From contig JAHZFJ010000001.1 in NCBI GenBank assembly GCA_019421365.1, positions 260,969 to 319,080 on the forward strand: DNA of 58,112 nt, given 5' to 3'. The notes under the pieces were generated by a model. The model did not search any database. It saw nothing but the letters and a program-made list of their open reading frames with translations, and was not told the DNA's origin. Both the position numbers and the translations under genes were made by a program. Positions 31,059 through 40,351 of this stretch are shown here, in pieces. This DNA is from Lachnospiraceae bacterium (GTDB lineage Bacteria; Bacillota; Clostridia; Lachnospirales; Lachnospiraceae). Each line of letters starts with the position of its first letter. Within the stretch, counting starts at the first letter, position 1.

Positions 31059-33695
31059 ATGTCGAAAATTAAAATTTATGAATTAGCGAAAGAATTAGAT
31101 AAATCTAGTAAGGATATTATTTCGTTCTTGAAGGAAAAGGGAATTGAGGTTAATAGTCATATGAATAGCATTGAAGATAATGTTGTTAATATGGTTCGTG
31201 TTAAATATCAGGCTCCAACTCCTGCTAAAGCAAGTGAATCAACAAAAAAAGTAGAAACAACGACTACTAACGCTTTGCATTCGCATGATCAAAGAACAAG
31301 TAATAACAGAACGAATAATCAGAGAAATAATGAAAATACAGGTAGTCAAGGATATAATCGCAATGACAACCGAAACAATACTAGGAACGATAATAGGAAC
31401 GACAATCGAAATATGAATAATAACAATAATAATAACAACACTAATAATACTAACAATAATAACACTAATCGCCCAAACAATCGTTTCAATAACCAAAACG
31501 ATAACCGTGTAAATAATAACACGAATAGACCAAACGATAATCGTGGTAATAATACGAATAGACCTAATGATAACCGTGTAAATAATAACGCAAATAGACC
31601 AAACGATAATCGTAATAACAACAACACAAATAGATCAAACGATAATCGCGTAAATAATAACACGAATAGACCTAATGATAATCGTGGTAATAATAACACG
31701 AACAGACCAGGCGATAACCGTAATCAAAATAATACATCAAACAATAACCAAAACAATAATAGAAATGGTTATAACAACAACAGAAATAATAATAGAAACA
31801 ACAATCGTAACGATAACAGAAATGGTTATAACAATAACAGAAACAATAATACGAACAAAAATAATAACAACAATGGTGCACCAAGAAAAGGGCAATTTAT
31901 TATGCCTACACCAGTAGTGCAAGAAGTTGAAGATGATGGCATTAAGACAATTATCTTACCAGAAGTGTTAACAATAAAAGAACTTTCTGATAAAATGAAG
32001 ATGCCAGCTGCTGCATTAGTTAAGAAGTTGTTTTTACAAGGTAAAGTAGTAACAATCAATCAAGAAATCACTTTTGAAGAAGCAGAAGAAATCGCTTTAG
32101 AATTCGAAATAATCGCTGAATTAGAAGAAAAAGTTGATGTTATAGAAGAGTTATTAAAAGAAGATGATGAAGATGAAGCATTATTAGAAAAACGTCCACC
32201 AGTTGTATGTGTTATGGGTCACGTTGACCATGGTAAAACATCATTACTTGATACTATTCGTAAAGCACATGTAACGAATAATGAAGCTGGTGGTATTACG
32301 CAACATATCGGTGCGTATGTAGTAAATGTTAATAATGAAAAGATTACATTCTTAGATACTCCAGGACATGAAGCATTCACATCTATGAGAATGCGTGGAG
32401 CACAGTCAACAGATATCGCTATCTTAGTTGTAGCTGCTGATGATGGTGTAATGCCACAAACTGTTGAAGCTATCAACCATGCTAAAGCTGCGGGAATTCA
32501 AATTATTGTTGCAATTAATAAGATTGATAAACCAAGTGCTAATATTGAAAGAGTAAAACAAGAATTAACAGAACATGAATTAATAGCAGAAGACTGGGGT
32601 GGAGATACTGTATTCGTACCTGTATCAGCACACACAGGAGAAGGAATTGATCAATTACTTGAGATGATTCTATTAACTGCTGAAATGTGCGAATTAAAGG
32701 CTAATCCAAACCGTAAAGGTAGAGGTATTGTAATTGAAGCCGAACTTGACAAAGGTAGAGGTCCAGTTGCTACTGTATTAGTTCAAAAAGGTGTTCTTAA
32801 CGTAGGAGATTCTATCGCAATTGGTTCTGCATACGGTAAAGTAAGAGCAATGATTGATGATAAAGGTAGACGTGTGAAGGAAGCAGGTCCATCTACACCA
32901 GTTGAAATTCTTGGTCTTAATGAAGTACCAGGTGCTGGTGAAGTCTTCATGGCTACAGAGAATGATAAAGAAGCTCGTTCTATTGCTGAAGCATTTATCA
33001 AACAAAGTAGAGAAAAATTACTTGATGATACAAAATCTAAATTATCACTTGATGGGTTATTCTCACAAATTCAAGCTGGTAACATCAAAGAACTTAACAT
33101 TATTGTTAAAGCCGATGTTCAAGGTTCTGTAGAAGCGGTAAAACAAAGTTTAGTAAAATTAAGTAATGATGAAGTTGCAATTCGTATTATTCATGGTGGC
33201 GTAGGTGCTGTTAATGAATCAGATGTTATTCTTGCAAGTGCTTCTAATGCAATTATCATTGGTTTCAATGTAAGACCTGATAATACTGCAAAAGAAACTG
33301 CTGATCGTGAGAAAGTTGATTTACGTCTATACCGTGTAATCTATAATGCTATTGAAGATATTGAAGCTGCTATGAAGGGTATGCTTGACCCTACATTTGA
33401 AGAAAAAGTACTTGGTCATGTTGAAGTACGTCAAGTATTCAAAGCTTCAGGTTTAGGTACAATTGCTGGTTCTTATGTATTAGATGGTAAAGTTGTACGT
33501 GGATCACAAGTAAGAATAATCCGTGATGGTATTGTAATATTTGATGGCGATCTTGCATCATTAAAGAGATTTAAAGATGATGTAAAAGAAGTTGCTGCGG
33601 GTTATGAATGTGGTCTTGTATTCGAAAAATTCAACGATGTGAAAGAGATGGATCAAGTTGAAGTTTATACAATGGTAGAGGTACCAAGAAAGTAA
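31059..33695 (+). CDS. infB: Translation initiation factor IF-2
   Basis: An 878-residue IF-2. The N-terminal IF2_N domain (1-52) is followed by an unusually long Asn/Arg-rich low-complexity linker (about 85-285), then the second IF2_N-type domain (about 305-355), and the G domain with GHVDHGKT (387-394), DTPGHEAF and NKID. Domains II-IV close the protein normally. IF-2 brings initiator tRNA to the 30S subunit and aids subunit joining. The linker is a run of 12-residue repeats (see repeat entry). The frame is intact throughout. Confidence 0.97.
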   Translation: MSKIKIYELAKELDKSSKDIISFLKEKGIEVNSHMNSIEDNVVNMVRVKYQAPTPAKASESTKKVETTTTNALHSHDQRTSNNRTNNQRNNENTGSQGYNRNDNRNNTRNDNRNDNRNMNNNNNNNNTNNTNNNNTNRPNNRFNNQNDNRVNNNTNRPNDNRGNNTNRPNDNRVNNNANRPNDNRNNNNTNRSNDNRVNNNTNRPNDNRGNNNTNRPGDNRNQNNTSNNNQNNNRNGYNNNRNNNRNNNRNDNRNGYNNNRNNNTNKNNNNNGAPRKGQFIMPTPVVQEVEDDGIKTIILPEVLTIKELSDKMKMPAAALVKKLFLQGKVVTINQEITFEEAEEIALEFEIIAELEEKVDVIEELLKEDDEDEALLEKRPPVVCVMGHVDHGKTSLLDTIRKAHVTNNEAGGITQHIGAYVVNVNNEKITFLDTPGHEAFTSMRMRGAQSTDIAILVVAADDGVMPQTVEAINHAKAAGIQIIVAINKIDKPSANIERVKQELTEHELIAEDWGGDTVFVPVSAHTGEGIDQLLEMILLTAEMCELKANPNRKGRGIVIEAELDKGRGPVATVLVQKGVLNVGDSIAIGSAYGKVRAMIDDKGRRVKEAGPSTPVEILGLNEVPGAGEVFMATENDKEARSIAEAFIKQSREKLLDDTKSKLSLDGLFSQIQAGNIKELNIIVKADVQGSVEAVKQSLVKLSNDEVAIRIIHGGVGAVNESDVILASASNAIIIGFNVRPDNTAKETADREKVDLRLYRVIYNAIEDIEAAMKGMLDPTFEEKVLGHVEVRQVFKASGLGTIAGSYVLDGKVVRGSQVRIIRDGIVIFDGDLASLKRFKDDVKEVAAGYECGLVFEKFNDVKEMDQVEVYTMVEVPRK
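31500..31712 (+). repeat. Tandem 36-bp repeats in the IF-2 linker
   Basis: Six in-frame units encode variants of DNRVNNNTNRPN (one unit is 11 residues). Third-base and A/G changes among copies show they are partly diverged, so the tract is likely to gain or lose units by slippage without a frameshift. Shorter NNNRN-type runs flank it. Confidence 0.85.
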
Positions 33696-33768
33696 TAATT
33701 TAGTTATTACAATTTCCTGATATAATCGTAAAGCACTTTTGGTTACATCGTGCGGAAATGGAGTTTAT

Positions 33769-34164
33769 ATGAGAAAGAATAGCATTAAAAATACAAGAAT
33801 TAACGGTGAAGTACAAAAAGAATTAAGCATGTTAATTAATAGAGAAATCAAAGATCCAAGAATTAGCCCAATGACCTCTGTTGTTGCGGTTGAAGTGGCA
33901 CCTGATTTAAAACATGCTAAAGTATATATCAGTGTTCTAGGCGATGAAGAGAAGAAACAGTCCACTTATGAAGGCCTTAGAAGTGCTGCTCCATACTTAA
34001 GAACACTATTAGCAAAGTCAGTAAATCTTCGTAATACACCAGAATTAACATTTGTTATGGACCAATCTATTGAATATGGTGTAAACATGTCGAAATTAAT
34101 TGATGATGTGAATAAAGATTTGGTTGATGCTTCAGATGATGCTGAAGATGATAAAGATAACTAA
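33769..34164 (+). CDS. rbfA: Ribosome-binding factor A
   Basis: A 131-residue RbfA, a KH-type cold-shock factor for 30S maturation. The start MRKNSIKNTRINGEVQKELSMLI is chosen by family alignment and by ATGGAG upstream; a frame from 33739 adds 10 unsupported residues. Conserved parts: REIKDPRISPMTSVVAVEVAPDLKHAKVYISVLG and LAKSVNLRNTPELTFVMDQSIEYG. It is the last clear gene of the operon before a terminator. Confidence 0.95.
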   Translation: MRKNSIKNTRINGEVQKELSMLINREIKDPRISPMTSVVAVEVAPDLKHAKVYISVLGDEEKKQSTYEGLRSAAPYLRTLLAKSVNLRNTPELTFVMDQSIEYGVNMSKLIDDVNKDLVDASDDAEDDKDN

Positions 34165-34285
34165 AAGTGATTATTCAGGCTGTCTGATAATATGAGACAA
34201 CTGAAGAGTTACCAAAAGTTAACAATAACATCACTACAAATTCATATATGAAGTCTATAGTTTGGATAATATACAAACCTAGACC

Positions 34286-34341
34286 AAAGGCAATCTTCAT
34301 TAGTTGTAGGTAAACACATCTGATGAGGATTGCCTTTTCTT
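34286..34341 (+). terminator. Terminator of the rimP-rbfA operon
   Basis: AAAGGCAATC (34286-34295) pairs perfectly with GATTGCCTTT (34328-34337) with further partial pairing inside the long loop, followed by TCTT. The 400-base gap 34165-34563 holds this hairpin and an AT-rich region that should contain the promoter for nrnA; no gene is seen. Confidence 0.7.
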
Positions 34342-34563
34342 AAGTCGGTTGTGTCATTATAGTATCATTTAAGTAGAAGTCTATGTATGTAGTCGTTGAG
34401 CTTGTATTAGGTTGATTAGTAGATTTTTCAAAGTCTTTATGGTATTATATTAGATGATAATTGTATATTTAGTACTATTTTATATACAGAATGAGAATAA
34501 TTATAATATGAAATTTGAACATTAGATAATTAAATTATTAAATAAGAAAGTAAGGTGATAATG

Positions 34564-35529
34564 ATGAAGCTATTAGATATGTTAGAAGGCGTGAAAACGA
34601 TCGCAATATCAGGTCATGTACGGCCGGATGGTGATTGTACAGGATCTTGTATGGCAACATATCACTATTTGAAGGAAAATCGACCAGAGATACGTACGGA
34701 TGTCTTTCTTGAGTCGGTATCTGATTCATTCAATATGATTTCAGGGCTAGACCAAATTAATACAGAATATAATACAGATGTAGAACAGTATGATTTATTC
34801 TTATCTCTTGACTGCGGCAGTGTTGATCGTTTAGGGAATGCAATTCCAATGTTTGAGAATGCGAAGAAGACTATATGTTTTGACCACCACGTAAGTAATA
34901 CGAAATTCGCTGGGACTAATCATGTTTGTTTGGATGCAAGTTCAACTTGTGAAGTAATGTTTGAAGTGTTTGACGAAGATAAAATTTCATTAAAAACAGC
35001 AGAAGCTTTGTATCTTGGAATTGTTCATGACACAGGTGTATTCAAACATTCCAATACAACAGAAAGAACTATGACAATTGCTGGTAAGTTGCTTAGTAAG
35101 GGTGTATCTTCAGCTCGAATTATTGATGAAAGTTTTTATCAGAAGGACTATCATCAAAATCAAATCTTGGGAAGATGTTTACTAGAGAGTTTTCTAGTAC
35201 TAAATGATAAATGTATCGTATCAACACTGAGCAAAAAGACAATGGAATTCTATGAAGTGACTTCTAAGGATTTAGACGGTATCATTGATCAATTGCGTGT
35301 TACAAAAGGTGTAGAGGTTGCAGTCTTTATCTATGAAACAGAGCCTCAAGAGTATAAAGTAAGTATGCGTGCTAATGGTGATGTGGATGTTAGTAAAATC
35401 GCGGTATATTTCGGTGGTGGCGGTCATGTAAAAGCTGCAGGTTGTTCCATGAAAGGTGTTATGCATGATGTAATTAATAACATCATCAGACATATTGATA
35501 TACAATTAAGAAACCAAGGTATCGTATAA
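34564..35529 (+). CDS. nrnA: DHH/DHHA1 phosphoesterase, NrnA-type oligoribonuclease / pAp phosphatase
   Basis: A 321-residue protein. The ATG at 34564 is preferred because AAGGTG lies 6 bases upstream. DHH motifs appear in order: SGHVRPDGDCTGS, LSLDCGSVDRLG, FDHHVSNTKFAG and GIVHDTGVF; the DHHA1 domain ends with FGGGGHVKAAGCSM. NrnA degrades short RNAs (nanoRNA) and 3'-phosphoadenosine-5'-phosphate. It lies between rbfA and truB, as in many Firmicutes. Confidence 0.92.
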   Translation: MKLLDMLEGVKTIAISGHVRPDGDCTGSCMATYHYLKENRPEIRTDVFLESVSDSFNMISGLDQINTEYNTDVEQYDLFLSLDCGSVDRLGNAIPMFENAKKTICFDHHVSNTKFAGTNHVCLDASSTCEVMFEVFDEDKISLKTAEALYLGIVHDTGVFKHSNTTERTMTIAGKLLSKGVSSARIIDESFYQKDYHQNQILGRCLLESFLVLNDKCIVSTLSKKTMEFYEVTSKDLDGIIDQLRVTKGVEVAVFIYETEPQEYKVSMRANGDVDVSKIAVYFGGGGHVKAAGCSMKGVMHDVINNIIRHIDIQLRNQGIV

Positions 35530-35559
35530 AAGGTAAATTAATTAGCAGGAGAGAAGACA

Positions 35560-36480
35560 TTGATTAATGGAATTATTAATATATATAAGGAGAAAGGCTT
35601 CACATCCCATGATGTAGTAGCCAAACTCCGAGGTATAACTAGGCAAAAGAAAATTGGACATACAGGAACATTAGATCCTGATGCAACGGGCGTATTACCT
35701 GTTTGCCTTGGAAATGCAACTAAATTATGTGACTTGCTTACGGATAAAGATAAGGAATACGAAACAGTTTTACTTCTTGGAAAAGTGACGGATACACAAG
35801 ATATTACTGGTGCAGTATTACAAGAAACTGATGTTTTAGTGACAGAGGAGCAAGTAAGAGAAGTGGTGAATTCATTTGTTGGACCTATTGAACAGATTCC
35901 TCCAATGTATTCAGCATTAAAGGTTAATGGCAAGAAGTTATATGAGCTCGCAAGAGAAGGAAAGGTAATCGAGAGAAAACCTAGGCCGATTACAATTCAT
36001 GATATTACAATTCTTGAAATAAAACTAACAGATGATTGTCACGAAGTACGGTTGAGGGTAAATTGTTCAAAAGGGACATATATTCGTACGTTATGCCACG
36101 ATATTGGTGAAACACTTGGCTGTGGAGGCTGTATGAAGAGTCTGGTGCGTACTAAGGTTAGTAAGTTTGTATTGGCAGATGCCATTACGTTAGAAGAAGC
36201 ACAGCAATTACAGCAAGAAGACAGGCTTATGGAACGAGTGATTCCTGTCGCAGATATGTTTCCTCAGTATCCGAAAGTATATGTGAATGAAGTTGGAAAT
36301 CGTTTCTTAGCAAATGGTAATCCGTTGAAACTAGAACATATTAAAAACAAAGAAGATGCAAAAAGTTCGTTAGGTGAACATAAAGAAGTAAGAATCTACA
36401 ATATTGATGAACAATTTAGTGCAATCTATGAATGGCAGGGAGCTTCGAATCTAAAACCGGTTAAGATGTTTCTTAATTAG
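35560..36480 (+). CDS. truB: tRNA pseudouridine(55) synthase TruB
   Basis: A 306-residue TruB. The start is TTG (MINGIINIYKEKGFTSHDVVAKLR), with AGGAGAGAAG upstream. The catalytic Asp is in GHTGTLDPDATGVLPVCLG; further family segments are KEYETVLLLGKVTDTQDITG, PPMYSALKVNGKKLYELAREG and RVNCSKGTYIRTLCHDIGETLGCGG. It makes pseudouridine 55 in the T-loop of tRNAs. Confidence 0.96.
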   Translation: MINGIINIYKEKGFTSHDVVAKLRGITRQKKIGHTGTLDPDATGVLPVCLGNATKLCDLLTDKDKEYETVLLLGKVTDTQDITGAVLQETDVLVTEEQVREVVNSFVGPIEQIPPMYSALKVNGKKLYELAREGKVIERKPRPITIHDITILEIKLTDDCHEVRLRVNCSKGTYIRTLCHDIGETLGCGGCMKSLVRTKVSKFVLADAITLEEAQQLQQEDRLMERVIPVADMFPQYPKVYVNEVGNRFLANGNPLKLEHIKNKEDAKSSLGEHKEVRIYNIDEQFSAIYEWQGASNLKPVKMFLN

Positions 36481-36532
36481 ATTAGTAACACCTATTCGTA
36501 GAATGCATAAAACAGGGGGCAATGGTTTATTT

Positions 36533-37459
36533 ATGAAGTATATTACGAATAAAGATGAGATCCAGATGGAATATGATACAGCCGTTACGTTAGGAAAGTT
36601 TGATGGGATCCATATTGGTCATCAACTTTTGATCAGGGAAGTTCTTGATAGTTCGAAACAGGGGCTTAAACCGGCTGTATTCACATTTGCGTCAGCAGAT
36701 AGAGTTCGAACAGATCATATTGAAGGTAATTTGCTTACGGAAGAAGAAAAGAGAAATTATCTTCAAGACTTGGGTATACAGGTAATGATTTCATATCCAT
36801 TTGATGAAGAAACAAGACATATGCAACCAGAAATATTTATTGAAGAGATTCTGTGTAAGAAGTTACGTGCCAAAAAAGTGGTAGTCGGAAGTGACTTTGC
36901 TTTTGGATATAAACGTAAAGGTAATATTGATTTATTAGAGAAGCTTTCAAAAGTTTATGGTTATGAATTGGTAGTGTTGGATAAAGTCATGTTTAATGAA
37001 CAAGTAGTTAGTAGTTCAACTATTCGTCAGGAATTAATAGAAGGTCATATAGAAAAAGTGAATTCTATGCTTGGTAGAAAATTTAGTATAGAAGGTACCG
37101 TTGTATATGGAAACCAGATTGGGCGTAAAGTATTATCAATGCCAACTGCGAATATCTATCCACCTGTTGAAAAATTATTACCACCAAATGGTGTTTATGT
37201 AACAACGATTGAAACGGAGGCCGGTATATTTGAAGGAATCACTAATCTTGGATATAAACCAACGATTGGTGGTGAGACAAGACCCGGTATTGAATCGTAT
37301 CTGTTCGATTTTGATGGCGATTTATATGGACAAGTGATAAAAGTAAACTTCTATACTTTTGAACGTGGAGAAGTTAAATTCAACGGTTTAGAAGAATTGA
37401 AGGAACAAATGTTTCTTGACCGAGACTTTGGTAAAGCATATTTTGAAAAGAATAAATAA
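36533..37459 (+). CDS. ribF: Bifunctional riboflavin kinase / FAD synthetase
   Basis: A 308-residue RibF. The start MKYITNKDEIQ fits the family; AGGGGG lies 14 bases upstream. The N-terminal FMN adenylyltransferase half has TLGKFDGIHIGHQLLI and VVGSDFAFGYKRKGN with SSSTIRQELIEG; the C-terminal kinase half has VVYGNQIGRKVLSMPTANIYPP and GITNLGYKPTIGG. It makes FMN and FAD from riboflavin. The gene closes the truB unit before a perfect terminator. Confidence 0.96.
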   Translation: MKYITNKDEIQMEYDTAVTLGKFDGIHIGHQLLIREVLDSSKQGLKPAVFTFASADRVRTDHIEGNLLTEEEKRNYLQDLGIQVMISYPFDEETRHMQPEIFIEEILCKKLRAKKVVVGSDFAFGYKRKGNIDLLEKLSKVYGYELVVLDKVMFNEQVVSSSTIRQELIEGHIEKVNSMLGRKFSIEGTVVYGNQIGRKVLSMPTANIYPPVEKLLPPNGVYVTTIETEAGIFEGITNLGYKPTIGGETRPGIESYLFDFDGDLYGQVIKVNFYTFERGEVKFNGLEELKEQMFLDRDFGKAYFEKNK

Positions 37460-37466
37460 TAGACTT

Positions 37467-37506
37467 AAAAAATCCCGTAACATGTAATTAGTGTTACGGG
37501 ATTTTT
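37467..37506. terminator. Bidirectional terminator between ribF and the AraC gene
   Basis: ATCCCGTAACA (37472-37482) pairs perfectly with TGTTACGGGAT (37492-37502), with an A run on the left and a T run on the right. It serves both convergent genes. Confidence 0.92.
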
Positions 37507-37509
37507 GCG

Positions 37510-38370
37510 TTATGAATTACTATATAAGGCATACTTTTTGGGAGAGACCCCTACCGCCTTTGTAAACGCTTTCAAAAAGTTACTGTAATCGTTGAAACCA
37601 CTTTGTGAGTAGACATCGCTTACACTCGTTCCAGAAGATAGGAGAGATTTTGCTATACTGATTCTACGAGCGGTTATGTACTTATTGATTGTTGTACCGG
37701 TAGCTGACTTGAATATTCTACATATATAGGAATCACTAAGATAAAAGTGTTTCGCAAGAAATTCAATTGTTATCGGTTCGCATATGTTTTGGTTTATATA
37801 TTGTATAATCTGTTCCACTTGCTGGTTGTATTTATAATCATTTACACTTGAGTCAAGATTTAGATTCTCTGTATAGATACTATTAATCATAACGATTAGT
37901 TCCATAAAACAAGCCTTTTCAATTATGTCGCTACCATAGCTATCGATGGAGGTTATTTTGTTTATGTAGTAATAAAAACGTTGTTGTTGTTCTGATGTTA
38001 GATGAAGACGATGTGAACATCCCTTGGTACGTTTGGTAAAGCATGTAGATAAATCAGTGTTTTTTGTTGATAGCATCTTAATGAAGTCGGGGTGAATCGA
38101 AACGACTATTCTTTCATGTATCATTTGATCAATTTTAGAAAGATAGTGACTTTCAAATTGATTAATAATGAATAAGTCGCCTGGGGCAATATCATAAAAT
38201 TTGTTGTCTATAAGAAATTGTTTGCCACCAGTTATGGAGAAGTACATTTCGTAACAATCGTGAATATGAATATTCATGGTTTTTTCTTCGTTGCACAGAT
38301 AGGCAACAGCAAAATACTTATTAGTAATACAATGATCAATAGCTTGTTTACATGATGTATATTTTTCCAT
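37510..38370 (-). CDS. AraC-family transcriptional regulator
   Basis: A 286-residue regulator. The N-terminal cupin domain (about 30-110: IHDCYEMYFSITGGKQFLIDNKFYDIAPGDLFIINQFESHYL) binds the signal, probably a uronate-derived sugar. The C-terminal double HTH has ITIEFLAKHFYLSDSYICRIFK and SVSDVYSQSGFNDYSNFLKAFTKAVGVSPKKY, the AraC signature. It is divergent from kduI, and the kduI promoter has a good -10 but no -35, as expected for a gene that needs an AraC activator. Regulation of the kdu operon is therefore likely but inferred. Confidence 0.9.
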   Translation of the reverse strand: MEKYTSCKQAIDHCITNKYFAVAYLCNEEKTMNIHIHDCYEMYFSITGGKQFLIDNKFYDIAPGDLFIINQFESHYLSKIDQMIHERIVVSIHPDFIKMLSTKNTDLSTCFTKRTKGCSHRLHLTSEQQQRFYYYINKITSIDSYGSDIIEKACFMELIVMINSIYTENLNLDSSVNDYKYNQQVEQIIQYINQNICEPITIEFLAKHFYLSDSYICRIFKSATGTTINKYITARRISIAKSLLSSGTSVSDVYSQSGFNDYSNFLKAFTKAVGVSPKKYALYSNS

Positions 38371-38547
38371 AGTGTATTCATTCCTTTTTATTCATAATAG
38401 GTTTTCTATTGGTTGTACGGTCATGAGTAACTAGCAATGTGTATTATCTGGTAGAATTCGTCATCCAATAGTTATATCTTACTCCAAATGTTCAAAATAT
38501 GCAAGTTTTATGTACTGAAATAACAAGATTTAGGTGTATTTGTATGC

Positions 38548-38553
38548 TATACT
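38548..38553 (+). promoter_or_regulatory. -10 box of the kduI promoter, no good -35
   Basis: TATACT lies 52 bases before kduI. No TTGACA-like box sits 16-18 bases upstream. The AT-rich stretch 38480-38547 would be the place for AraC half-sites, but I cannot define them. Confidence 0.5.
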
Positions 38554-38604
38554 GAGTTCATCGAAGTAAACAATAAGCATTTTAATTGAAAGAGAGGTAT
38601 TATT

Positions 38605-39465
38605 ATGGAACTTAGAACAGCATCATCACCAAGAGATGTAAAACACTATACAACTGAGAGACTTAGAGAAGAATTTCTCATACAGAATCTATTTGTAGCA
38701 GGAGAAATCAAAACAGTATATAGTCATATTGACCGTATCATTACAGGTGCAGCAGTACCAGTTACTCCACTTGTATTAACTGCAGGTGAAGAAATTAGGG
38801 CAGATTACTTCTTACAAAGAAGAGAGATGGGTATCATCAATATCGGTGGAAAAGGTACTGTTACAGTTGACGGAAGAGATTATGTCCTTGAATATAAAGA
38901 AGGTATGTACATAGGCATGGGATCGAAAGACATCACTTTCATCAGCGCTGATGATAAAAACCCAGCAAAATTCTATTTTAACAGCGCGCCAGCACACAAA
39001 ACTTATCCAACAGTATTAATTAAACCAGAGGGAACAGAAGAAGAAGGCGTAGTTATCGTTAAAGATTCTAACAAAGTTGAACTTGGATCTTTAGAAGAAT
39101 CAAACCATAGAACTATCTGCAAATATATCCTTCCAGGTCAAGTACAGAGTTGCCAATTAGTGATGGGTATGACAAGTTTAAAACCAGGTAGCGTATGGAA
39201 CACAATGCCATGTCACACTCACGATAGAAGAATGGAAGTTTACTTATACTTCGAAATGTCGGAAGATTCATGCGTATTCCATTACATGGGAGAACCAACG
39301 GAAACAAGACACATCGTTATGAGAAACGAAGAAGCTGTTATTTCACCAAGTTGGTCAATTCACTCAGGATGTGGTACTAGAGCTTATACATTCATCTGGG
39401 GTATGGTTGGCGAAAACCAAGCATTCGATGATATGGATGGAGTTGCAATGACTGATATTATGTAA
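38605..39465 (+). CDS. kduI: 5-dehydro-4-deoxy-D-glucuronate isomerase
   Basis: A 286-residue KduI. Zinc ligands are seen at His204 and His206 (PCHTHDRRMEVYLYF), Glu211 and His253 (WSIHSGCG); spacing equals that of the E. coli enzyme. It opens 5-keto-4-deoxyuronate to 2,5-diketo-3-deoxygluconate, the step after unsaturated oligogalacturonide or glycosaminoglycan breakdown. First gene of the kduI-kduD operon, with GAGAGG upstream. Confidence 0.96.
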   Translation: MELRTASSPRDVKHYTTERLREEFLIQNLFVAGEIKTVYSHIDRIITGAAVPVTPLVLTAGEEIRADYFLQRREMGIINIGGKGTVTVDGRDYVLEYKEGMYIGMGSKDITFISADDKNPAKFYFNSAPAHKTYPTVLIKPEGTEEEGVVIVKDSNKVELGSLEESNHRTICKYILPGQVQSCQLVMGMTSLKPGSVWNTMPCHTHDRRMEVYLYFEMSEDSCVFHYMGEPTETRHIVMRNEEAVISPSWSIHSGCGTRAYTFIWGMVGENQAFDDMDGVAMTDIM

Positions 39466-39535
39466 CTCGAACTTCGTACTAGAAGATTTCGAGGAGTAGG
39501 TAACTTAAAAAGAAATAGAATAGGAGAAGATGAAC

Positions 39536-40342
39536 ATGTCAAATATTATGAATAGTTTTTCATTAAACGGAAAAATCGCACTTGTTACAGGTGCTTCTTA
39601 CGGAATTGGTTTCGCTATTGCTAGCGCTTATGCAGAAGCGGGAGCGACAATTGTTTTCTGTGATATCAAAGATGAATTTGTTCAAAAAGGAATTGCATCA
39701 TACGCTGAACTTGGTATCAAAGCTCATGGTTACGTATGTGATGTTACAAGTGAAGAGCAAGTTAACGATATGGTAGCTAAAATTGAAAATGAAGTTGGTG
39801 TTATTGACATACTAGTAAATAACGCTGGTATCATTAAAAGAATACCAATGCATGAAATGTCAGCTGAGGAGTTTAGACAAGTTATTGATGTTGATTTAAA
39901 TGCACCTTTCATCGTTGCTAAAGCCGTTATACCTTCAATGATTAAAAAAGGTCATGGAAAGATCATTAACATTTGTTCTATGATGAGTGAACTTGGACGT
40001 GAAACAGTTTCTGCATATGCAGCAGCTAAAGGTGGTCTTAAGATGTTAACAAAGAATATCGCATCTGAGTATGGCGAATTCAATATTCAATGTAACGGTA
40101 TTGGACCTGGTTATATTGCTACTCCACAAACAGCTCCACTTAGAGAAATTCAGGAAGATGGATCAAGACACCCATTCGATCAATTCATCATCGCTAAGAC
40201 ACCAGCAGCCCGTTGGGGAAATGCAGAAGATTTATCTGGCCCAGCAGTATTCCTAGCATCAGAGGCATCTGACTTTGTGAATGGACATATCTTATATGTA
40301 GATGGTGGTATTTTAGCTTACATAGGAAAACAGCCTAAATAG
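39536..40342 (+). CDS. kduD: 2-dehydro-3-deoxy-D-gluconate 5-dehydrogenase
   Basis: A 268-residue short-chain dehydrogenase. The start at 39536 is preferred over the ATG at 39530, because AGGAG is then 9 bases upstream instead of 3. The NAD(P) loop is ALVTGASYGIGFAIA; NNAG and YAAAKGG (catalytic Tyr and Lys) follow; PAARWGNAEDLSGPAVFLASEASDFVNGHILYVDGG is the family ending. It reduces the KduI product to 2-keto-3-deoxygluconate. Followed 9 bases later by a carbohydrate-binding-like gene. Confidence 0.95.
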   Translation: MSNIMNSFSLNGKIALVTGASYGIGFAIASAYAEAGATIVFCDIKDEFVQKGIASYAELGIKAHGYVCDVTSEEQVNDMVAKIENEVGVIDILVNNAGIIKRIPMHEMSAEEFRQVIDVDLNAPFIVAKAVIPSMIKKGHGKIINICSMMSELGRETVSAYAAAKGGLKMLTKNIASEYGEFNIQCNGIGPGYIATPQTAPLREIQEDGSRHPFDQFIIAKTPAARWGNAEDLSGPAVFLASEASDFVNGHILYVDGGILAYIGKQPK

Positions 40343-40351
40343 GAGGACATA

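Noticed and set aside
31500..31712. CRISPR-like repeated pattern
   Set aside because: Units are in-frame 36-bp coding repeats of infB with no unique spacers.
31239..31922. Several long minus-strand and alternative-frame reading frames across the IF-2 linker
   Set aside because: They arise from the low-complexity Asn/Arg codons, have unnatural composition (runs of Ile/Val/Leu/Phe/Tyr) and no ribosome sites.
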